The notes beneath the pieces are model-generated. The model was not told the origin of the DNA. It worked only from the letters and a program-made list of their open reading frames with translations, and did not search any database. Made by a program: the position numbers and the translations under genes. This document shows, piece after piece, positions 1 to 10,345 of a stretch of 64,000 bases of DNA (position 1 is the stretch's first letter; each line of letters opens with the position of its first letter). This DNA is from Euphorbia lathyris (taxonomy: Eukaryota > Streptophyta > Magnoliopsida > Malpighiales > Euphorbiaceae): positions 75,887,001 to 75,951,000 of the forward strand of contig NC_088913.1 of assembly GCF_963576675.1 (NCBI RefSeq). Reading direction: 5' to 3'.

Positions 1-1017
1 TTCCTGCTTGGTTTGGATAGCAGCTTCGACTACGGCAATATCCTCATCCTGAGGAAGCTCAGCATCCTCTTCTTCCAGATTTTCCTCCTCAACTTCTTTC
101 TCAGCTTCCCCTTGAGTCCCCTCAATGACCCCTTCTCCCTTCTTGGGTTTGATATGTTGATTGTAGACTAATCCAAACAGTAATGCAGCAGTAATTTCAG
201 TTCCCACTATTTCTATTTCTATTGTTAAGTCAACTTGGTGGTCTTCAAGGATTCGTGTAATAAGAGAGCCCAGCCTAAGCTTGATAGTACTCCGTTAAAG
301 TGCTCCGACCAGAAATACCGGCATGTTGAGAGGGGTGTAGGTCAGCATGTGCCAGATGAAGCACTGTTCAAAGTTTGACGCAGATGATGCTGAGTTGAAC
401 TTTGGGAAGATGAAGTTGGTCAGTATATAGTGCACCATCTTTTAGTTTTGTCCCATGCACGTGCTGGGTATTTCCCCTTTGTGTCCTTCTGGCTTACAGA
501 GTGTAGCTACGTGATCCAGCTTTTCCTTCGTAGTTCTAAACTCCTTTCCAGTGTTTGGAAGTTTGAGCAAGGTTGCGAGATAGGAAGGGGTAATGGTGAG
601 CTTCTTGCCCTTGACGTGAGTGACTAAGTGGTCAGCATTACTTCCATCAACACAGAGGTTAGAGTAGAATTCACGTACTAACCTAGGGTAGGCCTTCCCC
701 GGAAGCGAGAAGAGTCCAGTCCATTCGTTTTTCACAATCCATTCACAAAACGGTTGCTCATGTGTTATGAAGCGTGGGGAGAACCACCTACATCAGAGAA
801 CCTCATGATTCTTCACTTTCGGGTATACTTTGATGAAGAATTTCTCACTTGGTTGCTTAGCCTTCTTCTTCTTTATTGACGAGGTTGCTAGGTCGGTTTG
901 AGGGTTTCTGTTTGAACTTAAGTCGTGCTGACCTAGTTGAGGTGGTGGTGACTTAGGGTTTTCATTGTTGTGGTCGGTGTTGTTACCATCGTCGAAAGTA
1001 TTTTGAGTTTTCGCCAT
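1..1017 (-). pseudogene. Extra ORF downstream of copia pol (plant transposon-protein-like domain), decayed and cut by window edge
   Basis: A continuous minus-strand frame starts at 1017 (MAKTQ) and can be followed to base 1 through three in-frame stops: a TGA at about 790-792, a TAA at 442-444 and a TAA at 295-297. The N-terminal part is polar, with a KKKKAK basic cluster. The middle contains an AYPRLVREFYSNL motif resembling the putative plant transposon protein domain found in extra ORFs of plant retroelements. The last visible part is strongly acidic, with runs of Glu. Position after pol and on the same strand fits the envelope-like ORF of SIRE-type elements. I see no clear signal peptide or membrane segment, so an envelope role is not supported from this sequence. 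The C-terminus lies outside the window. Confidence 0.7.
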
Positions 1018-1520
1018 TGTTATGAACTTTTGAAAGAATTTTGAGATTCAGAGAAAGAGAGATTCGAATGCCAAAGGTTTTCGTCTGTAAAGAGTGATAA
1101 GTGGGAAAACTTCCTTTTTATAGAGATGTCAATGAATCCTAAACGTTGAACTAGCCGTTTTACCCTCGAGATTATCAACCGACAGGGATTCTGTCATTTA
1201 TGACACGTTCGGCACATGGGTTTTGCCATTATTGCTTACGTTATCCTAGGTGTTATTTATTACACGTGTTAGCATTTAATGGTGCAAGTGGGCTTTACTC
1301 AGTTTTACTAGAGTTCGAAGCATTTGTGATACTGAGTACCTAGTTCTACGTAGATGAATTTCTTATCTCTTAGTAACTTAGCATAGGATAATCACTCAGC
1401 ATGTATATTAACTTAGCATAGAGTGATTTTCTACATTTTAAGCTCAGTATGTAGTAGTTACTAATTTTGAATTCACTCAACATGGCAATCACTCAACATT
1501 CAATTTTTCACATAGAATTA
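1018..1520. other. Spacer between copia pol and its extra ORF
   Basis: Non-coding part of the SIRE-like element. It is rich in short variants of CTCAGCAT and CTTAGCATA, the same words that recur through the element and its LTR. I see no gene, primer site or clear promoter in it. Confidence 0.55.
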
Positions 1521-3425
1521 TTAAAGGGGATTAGACATACCGATAGCTTCCCTTAGTATGTTGAATTGTTGACGAGCCAATGGCTTGGTGAAGATATCTG
1601 CAAGCTGTTCATCTGTTGGTACATAGGTCAGCTTGATCTCTCCCTTTAGTACGTGATCTCTAATGAAGTGATGCCTTATGCTGACATGCTTCATCCTGCT
1701 GTGTTGGATTGGATTCTTGGATAGATCAATGGCACTCTTGTTGTCATATTTGATCTCTATTGTTTCTGTTTTTACTCTGTAATCCTCAAGCTGTTGCTTA
1801 ATCCATAGAACTTGGGCAACACAGCTTCCAGCAGCTACGTACTCAGCTTCAGTTGTAGACAAGGCAACTGATGACTGTTTCTTGCTGAACCAAGATACTA
1901 GACAGCTTCCAAGGAAATGACATCCTCCTGAAGTACTTTTACGTTCTAGCTTATCTCGTCCATAGTCAGCATCAGTATATCCAATGAGTGTGAAGTCATT
2001 TGAGGTTGGATACCATAAACCTGCATCAACTGAGCTCTGCAAATATCTAAAAATTCTTTTTACAGCAATTAAGTGAGATTCCCTGGGGTCAGCTTGATAT
2101 CTTGCACAATAACATACTGGGTATTGTATATCAGGTCTACTAGCCGTGAGATAAAGTAAGGAGCCTATCATACCTCGATAAAGTTTACTATCTATTGACT
2201 TACTTTTCTCATCTTTGCATAGGACAGTATCAGTACCCATAGGGGTTGATATGGGTTTGCAATCTTCCATATCGAATTTCTTTAACATCTCTTTGGTGTA
2301 CTTGGACTGACTTATGAAGATGCCATTCTTACCTTTCTTAATTTGAAGTCCAAGGAAGAAGTTGAGTTCACCCATCATGGACATCTCGAACTCAGTTTGC
2401 ATCTGTTTGCTAAACTCTTTACACAAAGATTCGTCAGTAGCACCAAATATTATATCATCTACATAGATTTGTGCAAGTAGGGTATGTTTACCCTTTTTCT
2501 TAATGAACAAGGTTGTGTCAGCTTTTCCTCTGACATAGTTCCTGGTCAGCAGGAAGTTTGTCAACCTTTCATACCAAGCTCTTGGAGCTTGCTTCAGGCC
2601 ATACAGGGCCTTCTTGAGTTTATAAACGTGGTTTGGAAATTTTGGATCTTCAAACCCAGGAGGTTGATTAACATATACCTCTTCGTTTATAAAGCCATTA
2701 AGAAATGCACTTTTAACATCCATTTGATATAGTTTAAAGTTCATAAAACTAGCATAGGCACACAATATATGTATAGCTTCCAGCCTAGCAACCGGTGCAA
2801 AAGTTTCACCATAGTCAATACCCTCTTGCTGACTATAGCCTTAGGCTACAAGTCGAGCTTTGTTTCTGACTACATTTCCATGCTCATCTAGTTTGTTTCT
2901 GAAGACCCACTTAGTTCCGATGGACTTTTGATTTCTAGGCTTAGGTCCTAAATCCCATACCTCATTTCTTGTGAATTGGTCGAGCTCTTCTTGCATAGCA
3001 TTGATCCAATATTCATCATGCTTAGCATCAGCAAAGTTCTTTGGCTCATGTACTGATACAAAAGCCACATTGCTTAGATACTTCCGAAGCTGATCTCTTG
3101 TCATTACCTTGTTTTCAGCAGCATTAAGAATGGATTTTTCTGAATGTCCTCTTGGAATTCTTATTTCTTTGGGCAATGCTGAGTTATTTGGAACAGGTGT
3201 TTCTACAATTTCTGCAGGAGTAGATTGGTCAGCAAAAGTAATTTCAACTTCTTGTTTACCTTTGGTCAGCCCTTGTATTGATGACTCAGGAGCACCATTT
3301 TGGTCAGCGGAAGCTGAGCTCAGTTCATCTTCTTCGAGCTGGGTTGACTTCCCTGCAGGGTCAGCTTCATCGAACTCAATATGGACAGACTCTTCTACTA
3401 TTTGAGTTCGTTTATTATATACTCT
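1521..3425 (-). pseudogene. Copia pol, reverse transcriptase and RNase H part
   Basis: Reading right to left, the frame runs from the integrase C-terminus (SKAYR, completed across the CACTA insertion, then VYNKRTQ) through an acidic linker into the RT domain. Visible RT motifs include [29 protein letters not shown] and the catalytic YVDDIIFG. RNase H follows, with [25 protein letters not shown] and the terminal ADIFTKPL. The frame ends at a TAA at 1521-1523. One in-frame TAA at 2841-2843, at a position where the family has Gln (RLVA, then [18 protein letters not shown]), breaks the reading frame. It is otherwise complete, which suggests recent decay. Confidence 0.92.
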
Positions 3426-5318
3426 CACTACAAAAAAATTGCCTTTTTATGACAATTTTTTTTGTTACGCGCAAGATTTCGTCATCTAAAGTTGTTTAAG
3501 CATGACAAAAATTTAAAATTGTCACCATTTTTAAATTTTTATGACAAATTTAATATGTGTCTCCATTAATATATATTTTGTCACTATAAAATACATTTCA
3601 TGACGATAAATTTGGAGGCAAAATTTAGTACTAAAAATTTGGAGGGAACAATTTTTCTTGACGAAATAAAGTTAATTAATGACGATTAGATCGTCATGGT
3701 AAAAAAATATTTTTATTACATTTCTTGCTCGTCATAATTTAATAAAAACTAACATGACAACATAGATTTTATCATATATTTAATTTTATGGTGACACCAT
3801 CCATCTATTGTCATGTATTTTAATATGTTTTTATGACAATATATAATTTTTGTCATCATTACTATAATTTATGACAATTTTATATCGTTATTGTATATAA
3901 TAATTTTTATGATAAATTATATTCGTCATAATATAATAGAAAAGAACATGATAACTTAGATTATGTCAAACATTTTTATTTTATAGTGACGTTATTAAAA
4001 TATTGTTACGTATTTAATATATTTTAATGACAATATATAAAGATTGTCACAATTATATTAATTGATGACGATTTTATATCATCATTATATATAATACTTT
4101 TTATGATATTTTTATTTTTTGTAACTATAGAAAAGAACGTGATAACTAGGATTAATTATGTCATATGTTTTTATTTTATAGTGATATTATTAAAATACTA
4201 TCATGTATTTTAATGTGTTTCCATGATAATTTATAAAGATTGTCACCATTATACTAAGGGGTGATAATTTTATATTGTCATTGTATTATTATTATTATTG
4301 ATGAAATTTCATATTCTCTCAATATAAAATTACGTAATTATAATTTGATGTATCATAGTTTAAGTTATATTATAATTTTCTAAATCTAAAATCGATTTTT
4401 AAATTTCATGTATACAAACATTTTTTTATATTATAATTAAATTATTATTAATATGTAATATCGCATTTTTTTATTTTAATAATCTTTTGCAACACCTACG
4501 TTGGTTGATATTTTGACTCTGAATTATTTTTTTGTTTATGGATTAAGCCTGAATGCAAAAAAATAGGATCAATACATGTTAACATTACTTGAGAATGTAA
4601 ATAAGGTGATAAATTAATTAAATAAAAAATAGAATTCCATTATTTATTTTTTTTGAAGTAAGGTAAGGGTAAAGTAGAAAATTATAAAATTTCTTTGTTT
4701 AAAAAAAAAAACTTTTCTTCAGTTTTTTTAAATTCACATGTTAAATTATTATTTTTTTAAGCAACATGTTCAATTATTTAATATTTTTTAAAAATACTCC
4801 ATAATTTTTGTTTAAATATCTGGATAAGATTAATATTTGTTTATAAAATAATTAACGTTGATTTGAGTGGTTAAAGGCTTAAAGGATACCCGACGAGCCT
4901 CGTTTAACGAGCCTCGAACTGAGAAATCGGACAAACTATGATTTTTTTGGGATAAGGTGTAAAAATACCTCTAACATTTGCAGACAGGAGCTATTTTACC
5001 CCTAACGTCTAAAATTGTACAATTTTACCCCTAGCGTTGTCAAGTTTGGTTAATTTGAGAAATAATTCATCAAACTGTCTTTTCGGCCATTAATCTTGTC
5101 ATATGCACTTCACATGTAAGTCATTTTATCACTCATTAATAACAGATCATAATGTTTCATAAAAAAAAACAGATCATAAAATTATAATTAGAATGAAAAA
5201 AATTTCAAAATATTTCACCGAATTTATAAATATTAATCTCCAATTCTATTATTAAACCACGGAAAATATGAAATATTTTTTCTAAAACAAACTGATATGC
5301 AACTGGTGTAGAATAAGA

Positions 5319-5361
<43 letters not shown>

Positions 5362-7213
5362 CGTTAGAGGTAAAATTGATCTTTGTTGCCAACATTAGAG
5401 GTAAAATTGCACCATTTTGAATGTTAGGATAAAATTCCTCCTGACTGTAAACATTAGTATTTTGAAATTTTATTTACAATTCCTTTGAAAGAGGCAATTT
5501 CACAATTTAAGCTCCAATTGATTGGGCTGAAAGAAAATATTTTAATTTAATCAAAATACAATAAACTATAACCTAACCTAACCTTAACCGCCTATGCTTT
5601 CCCCCTCAATTTTGATCATGCAATTTCCCCTCTCCCCACCTCTTATTCACACGTTTTCTATATCACTACAAATATTCCCTTGCATCTTGCATCCTTCTTC
5701 TCTCTCTCTTTTTCTTTTCCTCATACATCTCTTAACCCTGCATTTTTTTGTTATGTTTTATCTATCTAACAATATTTTATTCATTTTGCTTGTTGATCTG
5801 AACCTTTAAGGGTTTGACTACGGTTTGTTTGAATGGAAGAAAAAAGGTAACATACATCTCACTCTTTCATTTTCTTCTCATCGATTTTTTTCGGTTATTT
5901 CTTTCTTTTGATCTATTTTTTTCTTGTTTCTCACTATTTTGACTTTAGCTTATGTAAATGAAAGGGCTAAAAGAAATCTCTTGTTCGATGAATTATGAAG
6001 ATTGAAGACCTTTGGAAAAACAGGTTTAATAAAGGTAGTAACTATGCTACAATTGAGATATATGATTGATTTTTATATGGCATTGTAAGTTAGCATGTGA
6101 AATTTGGGACTTGGACAAAATTAATTGTTTGTTGATTTTGATGTTTGTAGGTCTTTTGGCTTTAAAATGTGAGAGGGAAATATGCAATTGTGGTACTACA
6201 ATCTGATAATGAATTGATTTTACTATGTTTCAATAGCGGTCAAATCTGTTGCTTCGTTGAGAAGAGGAAGAGAAAGAACCAGAAAAGAAATTGAAGAATT
6301 GTTCTAATAAGTCAATCAAACATATTTCCTGGATTTTTGTTCTAAGAATTGTTCTTTCCTGGATTTTTGTCTGAGCTTCTCCAAGGCAGAAAGCTTTTTG
6401 CTATGGAAAAAGAGGGAGGAAATGTGGGCCGCAGAGAAGTAGCAAAGAAGTGAAGAATAAAACATATTTCCTTTTGTTGTTTTATTTCTTATTATTTTTT
6501 AACGGGCTATTGATGTAATTTAAAATTGAGTTTATGTTGGGCTTATATAAAAATTTGGATTCTATTATTTGTTGTAGCTGTTATCATTTCAATTTTATTA
6601 TCATTTGTAATGATTTTAATAAATTTTAAGAAACTACAAATTATATATACTTCAAATACTAAATAATTACTGGCCAGATAAATTGTTATTTATATACAAA
6701 GATCAACATGTACGATGACATGCTGGGAAAAAAAATGTACAATGACAATTATTAAACGTTACAATTTATCATTTTTAATGACCAGTTAAATTTTAATATG
6801 ACAAAATTTTGGATTTCTCATGACAATTATAACATCACTAAAATATGTAAATTTAGTGTTATATTAATACTTGTCACCATAACTTGTAACTTTTATGACA
6901 AAATATGAATTCATCATTTTAAGGTATAACATTTAATGACAAAACTCAATTTTCAGTGACAAGAAATATTCATTAATGATGACAAATTAAGCGTCACAAA
7001 AATTAAATTCATTTATGACATGTATTTTTTTTGTCACATAAGAACAATTTATTGGTGACGAAACTAAAAAAAAGTCATATATACAAAATACCACGCTCAT
7101 ACAATGACGATCGCTGTGATGATAGAATTTCGTCATATTTTATTAAATGCGACGAAAAGTCAACTTTTAGCGACAATTATTGTGCGTCATGAAACGATGA
7201 ATTTCTTGCAGTG
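3426..7213. mobile_element. Non-autonomous CACTA (En/Spm-like) DNA transposon inserted in copia pol
   Basis: The left end is CACTACAAAAAAATTG. The right end, read on the opposite strand, is CACTGCAAGAAATTCA, the inverted termini typical of CACTA elements. A perfect 3-bp target duplication TCT flanks it (3423-3425 and 7214-7216), and the interrupted copia frame (SKAYR/VYNKRT) resumes exactly. Both subterminal regions, about 3430-4300 and 6700-7210, are packed with TGACAA/TTGTCA and TGACGA/TCGTCA words in both orientations, the kind of subterminal array bound by a CACTA transposase. I find no transposase-like protein. The middle (5560-6500) holds pyrimidine-rich, promoter-like DNA of unknown origin, possibly captured host sequence. 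Confidence 0.9.
4945..5485. mobile_element. MITE with long inverted repeats nested inside the CACTA element
   Basis: The left arm (about 4949-5045) and right arm (about 5360-5485) are imperfect inverted copies sharing ATTTTACC(C/T)CTAA(C/T)GT and GACAGGAG/CTCCTGAC segments over about 100 bp. The centre includes an (AT)n run at about 5320-5356. The exact ends and the target duplication are unclear. It is probably Mutator-type, judged only by the long arms. Confidence 0.6.
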
Positions 7214-7216
7214 TCT

Positions 7217-7641
7217 ATATGCTTTACTGTTTGTTGAGTATCCCAAAAAGATCGCTTCGTCAGCTTTAGTGTCAAATTTAGCAAGATTGTCTTTCGTGTT
7301 GATTATATAACATTTACACCCAAAGGCACGAAAGTAGCCAATGTTGGGCTTTCGTCCTTTCCAAAGTTCATATGAGGTTTTCTTAAGAATAGGTCTAACT
7401 AAAGCCCTATTGAGAATATAGCATGCTGTGTGGACAACTTCTCCTCAGAAATACTTTGGAAGCCTATTTTCACTCAACATGGTTCTAGCAATTTCGACAA
7501 TTGTTCTGTTCTTTCTTTCAACAACCCCATTTTGTTGAGGTGTTCTAGGAGCAGAGAAATTGTGGTCAATACCACTGGTTTCACAAAATTCATCAAACTG
7601 TTGGTTTTTGAATTCTCCACCATTGTCGCTTCTAATATGAG
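7217..7641 (-). pseudogene. Copia integrase, C-terminal part of the catalytic core
   Basis: Minus-strand continuation of pol between the CACTA element and the solo LTR. Recognisable pieces are IRSDNGGEF (second catalytic Asp), APRTPQQNGVVERKNRT (catalytic Glu), the AFGCKCYI region and DEAIFLGYS. A stop interrupts the frame after LPKYF (about 7443-7445), consistent with the decay elsewhere in this element. Confidence 0.88.
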
Positions 7642-9159
7642 TGTTAAGCCCAAAATATACCTAAAATATCATATATAAATACGTTAAATTTACATTGAAA
7701 TCGTGCTAATTATATTCATTTGGAATACTTTTACGTCTTTATTTACTTCTTTGATACAAGGTACTTAATTATTTGGTTAAATCCAAATAGGAGCTAAAAC
7801 GGAGGAAAAACCTAAAAAACGTATCGAGAATACGTATCAGTCAGAAGATCGCTCAAGGAGGACGAGAAGCAGTCGAGAGACGGGAGAAAAGCTCGTGTCG
7901 CGACTGAGATTTTCAGAATCTCAGTCGCGACATATGAAAGCCGTCACGGAGAAAAAATGAAGTCTTCACTCGCCCCTGCACCCCCTGTCGCGACTGAGAT
8001 TTTCAGAATCTCATATGAGACAGCGAAGAATTCTGCACAGTTTTCACATGTTTAAATCCAAGAAACGCGTCTGTTCATTTGGATAAAAGCGACCCTTCAC
8101 CAACGGACACGACCCATCATTTACAACCCTTCAACAACTATAAATAAGTGATCCATTTCAGAAATTGAAGAGGTTGGAAAAGTTAGAGAAATTAGAGAAG
8201 AAAGTTATTATGTTGAGTTTCTGATTCAGAAAAGAATCAGAAAGTTAGATTACATTTCTGTGTAAACAAACTTGTTGTACACAAGTTGTTATTAGATTAG
8301 TTATAAACACAGTATTAGTTTAGTTTCAAAGGTTGATCAGAGACAAGTTTTCATTCTGGTAGTGGACTGACCAGTCTCTATTCCGAAGATCCAGCGAGAA
8401 GAATTGACGGCTGAAGCGTATGAGGTTTGACAAACCTACGGAGTTTGAGGGAAAGATTGACAACCCGGATCTCAAAGTTTTCGTTGCAATGCTCTCCAAG
8501 TTTTTACTTCTCTGTTAACTTGTGAAGATTCACATTTCATTAATGATATACTTATTTATTCAATACATTCTTTATGTTGTTATTTTGATATTGTTCTGAC
8601 AAAATGATTTTCAAAATGATAAATTGGTGTTTTTATTAAAACGTTCTATTCCATCTTATTCATATAAGAACTTTGTTGAAAACTTGACAGATTTAGTTTT
8701 TATGGATGATATGATCGCTGATCGCGGCTTATCAGACATAAAATACTAGTTTGATTAAGGTAGCAATCTGCTCCGATCCAGAGAGATTTCTACGGTTCAA
8801 AGCCATTTAATTGAGTAAATCCCTATATTGTTACATGTCCATAATCTTTCCAAAGTTAAAGTTGTTTTCTTTGCTTTATGAAAATAAGTTTTATACCTTC
8901 TATTTATTCCAATTACGGAAGTATCTGTCTTGTAATCAAAATCTCAAGACGGATCTGTTCTCTAAACTCGATATAATATTTCTATCTAATCCTAATTTAC
9001 CCAATCCAATTCCATCAATTAAACGTATTTCTTTTATTAAACCTAAACACGTGATTAAAACTGAATTAAATAAAGTTTTAGTTAAAAAGCGTTCCCTGTG
9101 GGTTCGATATCTTTTATTACTACAAGCATATACCGTGCACTTGCGGAAATCGCTCAACA
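7642..9159 (+). mobile_element. Solo LTR (1,518 bp), probably Ty3/gypsy
   Basis: It begins TGTTAAGCCC and ends GCTCAACA, so the termini are TGTT...AACA. A perfect 5-bp duplication ATGAG flanks it (7637-7641 and 9160-9164). It interrupts the copia integrase between the RVAH and IRSDNG segments, and no internal domain is present, so this is a single LTR left by recombination. A TATA-like box, CTATAAATAAG, at about 8139 and the phrase CCTGTGGGTTCGATA near the right end suggest plus orientation and a gypsy-type LTR. It contains a perfect 16-bp-arm hairpin at 7896-7932. Confidence 0.9.
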
Positions 9160-9164
9160 ATGAG

Positions 9165-10340
9165 CTACTCTTAGGTCTTTGTCAATTTCAAGCTTTTTAA
9201 TCAATGTGGTAAACATCTCAAATGTTTCATCCTTGCTACTTAGCAAGATGATCCAAGTGTACCGAGAGAAATCGTCTACAATGACCAAGGAAAATTTCTT
9301 ACCTCCCAAGCTGAGTGGCTAGATAGGTCCGAAAAGATCCAAGTGTAGTAATTCCAATGGTCTATTGGTTGAGACGATGTTTTTACTTTGAAATGACTTC
9401 TTAGTTTGTTTGCCTTGCTGACAAGCTTTACACAATTGATCTTTTTCAAATTTAAGTTTGGGCAATCCCTCAACTAGTTGCTTTCTAGCTAATTTGGCAA
9501 GAAGGTCCATGCTTACATGACCAAGTCTTCTATGCCATAGCCAGGAGTTATCCTCTTTAGACACTAAGCATATGTTTTTAGAAAACTGTTTTTCTAAACT
9601 CAACATGTATACATTGTCTACACGAGGGGCAGTTAAAATCAATTCATTTGTATTTCCCTCGAGTATTTGACACTTAGTATCATCAAATACAACCTTTCTG
9701 CCGCTTGTGCAAAGCTGAGCTACACTCAGCAGATTGTATTTGAGACCTTTAACTAAGGAGACTGACTCAATAGTTGGGTTACCTTCGATAGTACCTGAGC
9801 CGACTATCTTACCCTTCTTATTGTCCCCAAAGCTTACACTACCACATCGTTTAAGCTCTAGTGTGATGAATTGTGTTTCATCACATGTCATGTGCCTTGA
9901 GCATGCGCTGTCTATGTACCAAAGTTTTGACTTCTCCACGCATGTCAAGATGACCTGCATTTTAAACTATTCATCTTTAGGTACCCAATTCTTTTTGGGT
10001 CCTTTCTTGTTAGTATAAACAGGTGCAAAGTCATATTTTAGTTTGTGACGGCATACTTTTATAGTGTGGCCATTTTTACCACAGAAGTCACAATAAATTA
10101 CCCTTTGAGGGTGATGCTGAGTGTGGTCAGCATTGTTATGCTGAGTGTGCCAACATACCTTAGTGGTATGTCCTTTTCTTCCACAGAAGTCACATTGGAC
10201 AATCCGCTTGTTGAACCAACACACATCTTTCGTGTGTCCCCTTTTCCCGCAACAGTCACACTGAGTGAACTATTTATGCTGATTAGTACTTCCGTACTCA
10301 GCATGGGGTTTATTTCTATTTGAGCTTTTTACTTGACTCT
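9165..10340 (-). pseudogene. Copia zinc knuckles, protease, GAG-pre-integrase and integrase N-terminal half
   Basis: Read right to left this covers three tandem CX2CX4HX4C knuckles (CDCCGKRGHTKDVC, CDFCGRKGHTTKVC, CDFCGKNGHTIKVC), then an aspartic protease with WYIDSACSRHMT. The family usually has DSGCS or DSACS here, so the catalytic Asp is present. Next come the GAG-pre-integrase segment (WLWHRRLGHVSMDLL), the integrase zinc finger residues (LCKACQQGK) and the first catalytic Asp in HLDLFGPI. Stops fall after NQHK, after VPKDE and after LFGPI. The reading frame continues into gag at 27293 when the 16.9-kb element is removed. Confidence 0.9.
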
Positions 10341-10345
10341 GTAAG

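Noticed and set aside
5594..5809. Short hydrophobic frame inside the CACTA element
   Set aside because: The Leu/Phe/Ser-rich translation comes from a pyrimidine tract; there is no supported gene structure.
8811..9200. 129-residue plus-strand frame in the solo LTR
   Set aside because: It runs across the LTR end into copia DNA of the opposite strand and has no domain.
9276..9473. Frame overlapping the copia integrase
   Set aside because: It is a shadow of the pol frame (LCKACQQGK) in another phase.
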